This document shows, piece after piece, positions 58,419 to 64,000 of a stretch of 64,000 nt of DNA (positions are counted from its first letter, which is position 1; every line of letters begins with the position of its first letter). Made by a program: the position numbers and the translations under genes. The notes under the pieces are model-generated. The model saw nothing but the letters and a program-made list of their open reading frames with translations. It made no database searches and had not been told where the DNA came from. Origin of the DNA: Nostoc foliaceum FACHB-393 (GTDB taxonomy: Bacteria > Cyanobacteriota > Cyanobacteriia > Cyanobacteriales > Nostocaceae); NCBI RefSeq assembly GCF_014698505.1, contig NZ_JACJTD010000019.1, positions 1-64,000 of the forward strand. The letters run 5' to 3'.

Positions 58419-60047
58419 CTACCTAGATACAACAGCAGAGTCTGTCTCATGCAAATGGGATTTATCAGTTTGGTTTTGCAAGTAACGATAGAGACGATTC
58501 AGGGCATTTACATGAGCATAAGCTGCGGCTACTACAATATCAGTATCAGATGCTTGTCCAGAGAATATCCGCTCTTGATGCTTCAAACGAACTGTGACAG
58601 TTCCCAGTGCATCAATTCCTCCAGTCACAGATTGGACGGAAAATTCAATTAGTTGATTGGGAATCTGCACCAATCGATTGATTGCTTGATACACCGCATC
58701 CACTGGGCCTGTGCCTACACTCGCATCTGTGAGAATTTTGCCCTCAGGAGTGACAATTGTGATGGTTGCAGTTGGACAAGTACAGTCACCGCAGATTACC
58801 TGGACGTGTTCGATTTGGAAGCAACTTTCTATTTGAATCTGCGTCTCATCTCGAACGATCGCTTCTAAATCCCAATCTGAGATTTCTTTTTTCTTATCGG
58901 CGACTTCTTTGAACCGATTGAAGGCTTTATTCAAGTCTGCTTCATTCAGTTCAAACCCCAATTCCTTCAGCCTTGTACGGAAAGCATTTCGTCCAGAGTG
59001 CTTGCCCAAAACAATGCGATTTTCTGGCAAACCGATCGCAGCAGCTTCCATAATTTCATAAGTCTGGCGGTGCTTGATGATCCCATCTTGGTGAATACCA
59101 GACTCATGGGCGAAAGCGTTTGCTCCCACGATCGCTTTATTGGGTTGAATCAACATTCCAGTTAATTGAGAAACCAAGGATGAGGTTTTATAAATCTCCT
59201 GAGTCTTGATATTAGTCAGGGGTGTATCGGCATCAACCGGACGATTAAAGTAAGGATTGAAAAAGGGTTTGCGAACCTGCAACGCCATGACAATCTCTTC
59301 TAAGGCTGCATTGCCTGCTCGTTCCCCAATGCCATTAATGGTACACTCCACCTGACGCACACCATATTCAATTGCTGCCAAAGCGTTAGCTGTCGCCAAA
59401 CCCAAATCATTTTGGGTGTGAATGGAAAGAATCACTCCATCGATATTAGAAACATGTTTTCGAATTCCCTGAATCAGATTTCCGATTTCTTTGGGTGTGC
59501 AGTAACCAACGGTATCAGGGATGTTGATTGTAGTCGCACCTGCTGCGATCGCCGCCTCCAAAACTTGATACAGAAACTCTGGTTCAGTGCGACTCGCATC
59601 CATTGGTGAAAATTCTACATCGTCTACAAAGGACTTAGCATAGGCAACCATTTCTGATGCGATCGCTAATACTTCGCTACGAGACTTTTTCAACTGATAT
59701 TGCAGGTGAATATCAGAGGTAGAAATCATCGTGTGGATTCTCGGACGAGCCGCACCTTTCAAAGCTTCGGCGGCGGCGTGAATATCCTGGCGAATGGCTC
59801 TAGCTAAACTGCAAATGATTGGCCCACCAGGTATTCCGACTTGTTCAGCAATGCTTTTAACAGCTTGAAAATCTCCCGGACTAGCAACGGCAAAACCGGC
59901 TTCAATCACATCGACACCAAGGAGAGCTAGTTGATGAGCGATCGCTAATTTCTCTTCTACATTGAGGGTTGCGCCCGGTGACTGTTCGCCATCCCGTAGG
60001 GTGGTGTCGAAGATGATAACTCGGTCTGGTTGAGATGCGATGCTCAT
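58419..60047 (-). CDS. leuA: 2-isopropylmalate synthase
   Basis: A 542-residue enzyme that condenses acetyl-CoA with 2-ketoisovalerate in the first committed step of leucine synthesis. The catalytic barrel begins [19 protein letters not shown], with [20 protein letters not shown] and the metal ligands; the C-terminal regulatory domain (leucine feedback) is complete ([20 protein letters not shown]). GGGAGA precedes ATG 60047. Divergent from a GntR regulator 89 bp away. Confidence 0.97.
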   Translation of the reverse strand: MSIASQPDRVIIFDTTLRDGEQSPGATLNVEEKLAIAHQLALLGVDVIEAGFAVASPGDFQAVKSIAEQVGIPGGPIICSLARAIRQDIHAAAEALKGAARPRIHTMISTSDIHLQYQLKKSRSEVLAIASEMVAYAKSFVDDVEFSPMDASRTEPEFLYQVLEAAIAAGATTINIPDTVGYCTPKEIGNLIQGIRKHVSNIDGVILSIHTQNDLGLATANALAAIEYGVRQVECTINGIGERAGNAALEEIVMALQVRKPFFNPYFNRPVDADTPLTNIKTQEIYKTSSLVSQLTGMLIQPNKAIVGANAFAHESGIHQDGIIKHRQTYEIMEAAAIGLPENRIVLGKHSGRNAFRTRLKELGFELNEADLNKAFNRFKEVADKKKEISDWDLEAIVRDETQIQIESCFQIEHVQVICGDCTCPTATITIVTPEGKILTDASVGTGPVDAVYQAINRLVQIPNQLIEFSVQSVTGGIDALGTVTVRLKHQERIFSGQASDTDIVVAAAYAHVNALNRLYRYLQNQTDKSHLHETDSAVVSR

Positions 60048-60097
60048 AACTGTCTCCCGTGGTATTGAAGGGATGTTTCAAAAACTTACTTTGGATA

Positions 60098-60128
60098 TTG
60101 TATACAATTTTTTGGATTTTGTATACAA
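60098..60128. promoter_or_regulatory. Two tandem GntR-type palindromes between leuA and the GntR gene
   Basis: TTGTATACAA occurs at 60098-60107 and 60119-60128, 21 bp apart centre to centre. Each has the GT...AC half-sites of GntR-family operators. They lie 8-38 bp before the GntR ATG and 51-81 bp upstream of leuA, a natural place for autoregulation and perhaps leuA control. Confidence 0.75.
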
Positions 60129-60136
60129 TATTCAAT

Positions 60137-60817
60137 ATGAACTTAAATGACTTAGCAGCCAATGTGCTGCAACAACAACGCAGTACCCCAGATTTAATTG
60201 CCGATGCTTTGCGGGAAGCGATTCTGCGCGGCATTTTTCAGGAAGGACAATCCTTGAGACAGGATGAAATCGCCACTCAGTTTGGCGTTAGCCGCATTCC
60301 CGTGCGCGAAGCCCTCAAGCAGCTAGAAGCAGAAGGATTGGTGACACTGCATCTAAATCGTGGTGCGATCGTATCGGTGTTGACAGCACAAGAGGCGCAA
60401 GAAATCTGTGAGATTCGTAGCGCCTTAGAAGTGAAAGCGATGCAGTTGGCAATACCTAAGTTCAGAGAAACAGATATAGAAAAAGCTGCTGTGATTTTGG
60501 AAGCTACAGATCAAGCAACTGATGCAGGTGTGTTGGCAAAACTCAACTGGGAATTTCATGCGACACTGTACGCCACTGCTGAACGTCCCCGGTTGCTGGC
60601 GATGATCAAAACTTTACACGTTAATTGCGATCGCTATGTCCGGGTACAATTAGCACAGATGGATTATCAAGAGCGATCGCAAAAAGAACACTATCAACTC
60701 CTAGATGCTTGTCAAAAGCAGGATACAAAAACTGCTGTCAGGTTACTGAAACGACATATTGACACCGCAGGAGAACAGCTAATTGCATACTTGCAGCAAA
60801 TTGCTCAAAAACGCTGA
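60137..60817 (+). CDS. GntR-family (FadR/FCD type) transcription regulator
   Basis: A 226-residue regulator. Winged helix at residues ~15-80 (LREAILRGIFQEGQSLRQDE, FGVSRIPVREALKQLEAEGL), followed by an all-helical FCD effector domain (EICEIRSALEVKAMQLAIPK, LNWEFHATLYATAERPRLL, YQLLDACQKQD). ATG 60137 is chosen; the frame upstream would read through the operators. Ligand unknown. Confidence 0.92.
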   Translation: MNLNDLAANVLQQQRSTPDLIADALREAILRGIFQEGQSLRQDEIATQFGVSRIPVREALKQLEAEGLVTLHLNRGAIVSVLTAQEAQEICEIRSALEVKAMQLAIPKFRETDIEKAAVILEATDQATDAGVLAKLNWEFHATLYATAERPRLLAMIKTLHVNCDRYVRVQLAQMDYQERSQKEHYQLLDACQKQDTKTAVRLLKRHIDTAGEQLIAYLQQIAQKR

Positions 60818-60884
60818 TTCTTGTTGGAACGAGATGATCTAGCAGAACAGATTAAACCGGAAATTACCACTATCCTGTTCAACA

Positions 60885-60973
60885 AACCTCTCCCTACCTT
60901 GAACTAAAGTTCAAGTCTATCCCTCTCCGACTCGGAGAGGGACGGTTTTACATCGTAAAACCAGGGAGAGGTC
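60885..60973. repeat. MITE-like palindromic element, copy B
   Basis: An 89-bp element with ends AACCTCTCCC / GGGAGAGGTC (9 of 10 positions inverted), an inner CCCTCTCCGA/TCGGAGAGGG stem and CTTGAA...TTCAAG. Same family as 23261-23350. A T-run follows. Confidence 0.8.
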
Positions 60974-61009
60974 TTTTTAAGTTGTTCAGAGAAATAAATC
61001 GGATCATCC

Positions 61010-61450
61010 ATGAAAAAACTGATCCAGCGTATTAAGAGATTGCTCCAACGTATCTTCAAGAGTTTTGCATCCACTCCTCAGCAACCATCACCCTTAATAA
61101 ATTCTCGCCCGTTAGACACTTCTATTCCCAGTGTTTCACCTCGATGGGAGTCTGGTTTAGTGCTTGTATGTTCCCAATGTGCAAACGAGCAATCAGGCTC
61201 AACGGCTTCCGAAGACTTAGAGAATTGGTTGAAATCTCGTCTGAAACTTGAGGGATTATGGGGTAAATTTCGGGTGGTTAGCACCAGTTGTTTAGGAGTT
61301 TGTCCAAAATCCGGCATTACTGTCGTTATTGTAAGTAATGGAAGTGGCGGTAACAGTCCATGCTTAATTGTAAATCCTCGGAGCGATGTCTACGACGGGC
61401 TACGCCTACGCGAACTTCTTTACTCACGCATCAAACAGAATAAAGATTGA
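61010..61450 (+). CDS. Thioredoxin-like 2Fe-2S ferredoxin-domain protein
   Basis: A 146-residue protein. A basic amphipathic N-terminus (~1-20) precedes VLVCSQCANEQSG and later STSCLGVCPKSGITVVI, the C-x-x-C...C-x-x-x-C layout of thioredoxin-like 2Fe-2S proteins. Near the C-terminus, [11 protein letters not shown] is encoded by a copy of the dispersed 29-bp repeat (61383-61412). Electron partner unknown. The start is ATG 61010. Confidence 0.8.
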   Translation: MKKLIQRIKRLLQRIFKSFASTPQQPSPLINSRPLDTSIPSVSPRWESGLVLVCSQCANEQSGSTASEDLENWLKSRLKLEGLWGKFRVVSTSCLGVCPKSGITVVIVSNGSGGNSPCLIVNPRSDVYDGLRLRELLYSRIKQNKD

Positions 61451-61644
61451 TTTTGCAGCTTTACTAACGCTGAGATTAGGATATTTATTTCACGAAATTA
61501 TTGAATGCAAAACTGTGTTTTTTCTTACACAATAGTTCGGTTAAGTGGCAAAGCAAAAAGGGATGAATTAAAATATTCACCCCTTAGCTTTTTCCCATAA
61601 GAGAAATGAAGAATACTTATCCAAATCTCATCTCTAAACGATTA

Positions 61645-62304
61645 CTACTTTAAGCGAGGTATATTTGGTATTACCAAAGTACTTGAGGAATTAGTGCTTC
61701 GGGCATTAGTGCTTGAGGAAGCAGTAGTTGGGGAACTAAGATTCAAGAAATCGATGAGTTTGAGAGTACGTTTACGAATTTTCCAGCGCCCATTTTTATT
61801 GATAACTTCATCTTCATAAGTACCATTAGCAACATCAATGCTGGTTTCCGAACGTTTGTGAGTTGCATGGAGGTAAGAGGTCATCGTTGCTTGATTATTT
61901 TGAACTGAAATATTTATCGTACCTATCAAGTGTTGGGTAGCTGTATAACCATTTCCTTCGAATACTGAATAGACAAAATCTGCCCAAGAATCTGTTCCAA
62001 AACGTGTTTCACTCGCCCCATCAGGAAAAATGGCAGTGAGGACTGCATCTTGAGTAAAACAATCCCGATAAATATTCTTTCCCTCTAGGAGATTTCCTCT
62101 ACCAATAGCATCAGTTCCTAACGCGTAACAAGATGTTAATTTTTGAATTTCTAATTCTGCGTTAGGTTGAGATGCACTTGCTAGTTCAAACTTACCTCCA
62201 ATAAACAGCACAAGAGTGACTGCAAGCACAATCAAAGTTATACGATTTAACAAAAACGAGATAGCCTTTGGAACTATTCGCCCACTTTCTCTTCTCTTTT
62301 CCAC
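61645..62304 (-). CDS. SnoaL/NTF2-like domain protein with N-terminal membrane segment
   Basis: A 219-residue protein. One hydrophobic helix (~21-42, TLIVLAVTLVLFIGG) serves as signal or anchor, followed by a SnoaL-like (NTF2-fold) domain: LTSCYALGTDAIGRGNLLEG, YRDCFTQDAVLTAIFPDG, TATQHLIGTINISVQ, RWKIRKRTLKLID. The last ~30 residues are a Ser/Thr/Asn-rich tail. The fold often forms small ligand-binding pockets; no catalytic role can be assigned. The start is ATG 62304. Confidence 0.8.
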   Translation of the reverse strand: MEKRRESGRIVPKAISFLLNRITLIVLAVTLVLFIGGKFELASASQPNAELEIQKLTSCYALGTDAIGRGNLLEGKNIYRDCFTQDAVLTAIFPDGASETRFGTDSWADFVYSVFEGNGYTATQHLIGTINISVQNNQATMTSYLHATHKRSETSIDVANGTYEDEVINKNGRWKIRKRTLKLIDFLNLSSPTTASSSTNARSTNSSSTLVIPNIPRLK

Positions 62305-62740
62305 AGGATGACCACCTTAATTTTTATAATTTTCGTATCTTGTACTTGCTGTAAACTCAAGTTTTTGCGGGACTTGTTAGCTCATAAAAACTTGGCTAAA
62401 ATTATTGGGAATTTAGCGAGAGCTTACTTTGATATCAGCTAGTAAATTAATTTACTAGTAAACAAGAAAAATAGTACAAGATTTGATGTATGTAATTATT
62501 TATAACAGATGAATGATGAAATTCTGAGTATTAATTATCACTGTATTTGTGTTGATTTGATTAAGTAATTAAAGTTATCATTTGCATAGTTTTATGAAAA
62601 AGTAAATAACCTTTTCTTACAAATAAAATAGAATTACTATAGCAATATTTAAACATTTGTGATATGAAAAATACACGACTTATTTGAAAAGTCGCGTATC
62701 TGCGGATATAGCTTTGCTAATGCGTCTCTAGCATGAGAAA
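62305..62740. other. AT-rich intergenic region, nothing recognised
   Basis: 436 bp between two minus-strand genes. It is very AT-rich with no open frame of note, repeat or hairpin that stands out, apart from the histidine kinase gene end at 62741 and the SnoaL-like gene's promoter region near 62310-62400. Confidence 0.6.
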
Positions 62741-64000
62741 TTATTCTCCCAAAACGGGAATAGAAATTATAAATTCTGTTCCTTGTCCCAACACTGATTC
62801 ACAAATCAAACTTCCACCGTGATTTTCTACTATAATTTGGCGACTAATAGATAATCCTAATCCTGTACCTTTTCCTACACATTTAGTAGTAAATAAATTT
62901 TCAAATATACAGGCTTTAACCTCTTCTGACATCCCCTTAGCATTATCTTGAATCTTAATTATCAGATTATTATCTTCATCTATCTTAGTGAAGATAATAA
63001 TAGTATTAGGGTGATTGTCTTGAATTTCTATAAAACTACGACCAATATTTGCTTCTTCTAAAGCATCAATTGCATTTGCAATAACATTCATAAACACCTG
63101 ATTCAATTGTCCTAAATAACATTTGACTAGTGGGATATTTCCGTACTGCTTAATGATTTGAATTGCCGGACGATTATGATCAGCCTTTAGGCGATGCTGT
63201 AAAATCAATAAAGTACTATCAATACCTTCATGGATATTAGCTAATACTTTAGAGGTAGTATCAGCCCGTGAAAAAGTACGAAGGGAAGTACTAATGTTAC
63301 GAATGCGCTGTGTCCCTACTGTCATACCATCAATCATTTTTGGTAAATCTTCTAGCAGGAAATCTATATCTATTTCTTCGGCTTTTTCTTCAATTTCAGC
63401 ACCAGGATTTGGGAACTTTTCTCGGTACAGTTGCAGATGCCCTATTAAATCTTTAACAGTATCTTTTGCTTGGACTATACTACCTGCAATAAAACCAACT
63501 GGATTGTTTATTTCGTGTGCTACACCTGCAACTAAATTACCCAAAGAAGACATTTTTTCACTTTGGATAAGTTGTAGTTGTGCCTCTTGGAAATCTTTTA
63601 TTAACTGTTCTAATTCTCTAGATTTGTCTTGTTCTCTTGTGTACAATCGGGCATTTTGTATGGCAATAGCCATTTGAGAAACCAAGACTTTTAATACCTC
63701 TACCCTTTCTGGGACAAAAGCTCCTGATGATATCTGATTTTCTAAATAAATAATACCTGTAAGCTGTGATTGGTAAATAATGGGCAAGCAAAAGATTGAT
63801 TTTATTTTAGATTTTTGAATATAAATATCAAGGTTAAAAGGTTCTGTAGCTATTGCATCATTTAATACAAGATATTGCTGAGTTCGAAAAACGTAATTAA
63901 TTACAGATAGCGGTAAATCCTGATAGGTTTCAACAGGAATAGAGCGTAAAACTGTCACTACATCTTCAGTAAGATTTCCAGAAGCTTCGATATATAGTTG
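62741..64000 (-). CDS. GAF-domain sensor histidine kinase, C-terminal part (partial)
   Basis: The frame is open to the window edge, so the N-terminus lies outside. Present are the end of a GAF domain (FCLPIIYQSQLTGIIYLENQ), a coiled-coil linker, the H-box LGNLVAGVAHEINNPVGFI, N-box QVFMNVIANAIDALEEA, G1 DNAKGMSEE and G2 GKGTGLGLSISRQIIVENHGG. The GAF wording is typical of large cyanobacterial Ser/Thr-kinase/ATPase/GAF/histidine-kinase fusions, so this may be one (inference). No receiver gene is visible nearby. Confidence 0.9.
   Translation of the reverse strand, partial: QLYIEASGNLTEDVVTVLRSIPVETYQDLPLSVINYVFRTQQYLVLNDAIATEPFNLDIYIQKSKIKSIFCLPIIYQSQLTGIIYLENQISSGAFVPERVEVLKVLVSQMAIAIQNARLYTREQDKSRELEQLIKDFQEAQLQLIQSEKMSSLGNLVAGVAHEINNPVGFIAGSIVQAKDTVKDLIGHLQLYREKFPNPGAEIEEKAEEIDIDFLLEDLPKMIDGMTVGTQRIRNISTSLRTFSRADTTSKVLANIHEGIDSTLLILQHRLKADHNRPAIQIIKQYGNIPLVKCYLGQLNQVFMNVIANAIDALEEANIGRSFIEIQDNHPNTIIIFTKIDEDNNLIIKIQDNAKGMSEEVKACIFENLFTTKCVGKGTGLGLSISRQIIVENHGGSLICESVLGQGTEFIISIPVLGE

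Overview
The window is chromosomal DNA of a filamentous, probably heterocyst-forming cyanobacterium of the Nostoc/Anabaena group. The evidence is psbD-psbC at the left edge, many HIP1 octamers (GCGATCGC), heptad short tandem repeats (AATTACG), dispersed palindromic repeats, cyanobacterial biosynthetic enzymes (DapL, IlvC, IlvD, LeuA) and AMIN-domain TonB-dependent receptors. No tRNA, rRNA or CRISPR array was recognised, and no complete transposase gene; mobile DNA is present only as MITE-like elements and gene fragments.

Layout. 0-2.5 kb: 3' end of psbD overlapping GTG-started psbC, a small PCP_red-domain protein and a Uma2-family protein. 2.5-10.7 kb, all on the minus strand: SNF2 helicase, caspase-like protease, NB-ARC-TPR STAND ATPase and SWIM zinc-finger protein. 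The protease C-terminus and the STAND N-terminus share a ~46-residue module (29 identities by eye). This is the signature of an effector-associated-domain conflict or cell-death module, here sitting between two genes (SNF2 and SWIM) whose products are often paired. 10.9-26.7 kb: housekeeping and metabolic genes (GNAT, pnp, ovoA-type enzyme plus DUF427, ilvC, DUF4349 lipoprotein, type 2 NADH dehydrogenase, dapL, HtpX-like protease, M16 peptidase, fructosamine kinase, TMEM14), separated by repeats. 26.8-35.4 kb is an accessory island: DUF815 ATPase, TerB-C coiled-coil membrane protein, DUF2791-type ATPase followed by a coupled but truncated ORF, then an LRR-Roc-COR-TIR gene interrupted by one in-frame TAA. 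A direct repeat of the ATPase 3' end brackets the LRR gene.

35.4-39.6 kb: N-acylglucosamine 2-epimerase, aspartoacylase and ilvD. 40.1-52.9 kb: two tandem siderophore/iron-uptake cassettes with the order ABC transporter, AraC regulator, TonB receptor, FecB-type lipoprotein, DUF1636 protein. The first is intact. The second keeps regulator, receptor and binding protein, but its ABC and DUF1636 genes are remnants, and a MITE abuts the DUF1636 remnant. Each regulator gene ends inside a direct repeat that looks like the operator for the next receptor gene. 53-64 kb: a secreted or membrane-anchored NHL-type propeller protein, two GT4 glycosyltransferases, leuA divergent from a GntR regulator with two tandem palindromes between them, a 2Fe-2S thioredoxin-like protein, a SnoaL-like protein, and the C-terminal part of a GAF-histidine kinase running off the right edge.

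The strongest candidates for an under-described system are the caspase/NB-ARC pair with a shared adaptor segment inside a SNF2/SWIM locus, and the tandem, partly decayed siderophore cassettes with cassette-specific operators. All functional calls come from reading motifs and translations; no database search was run.
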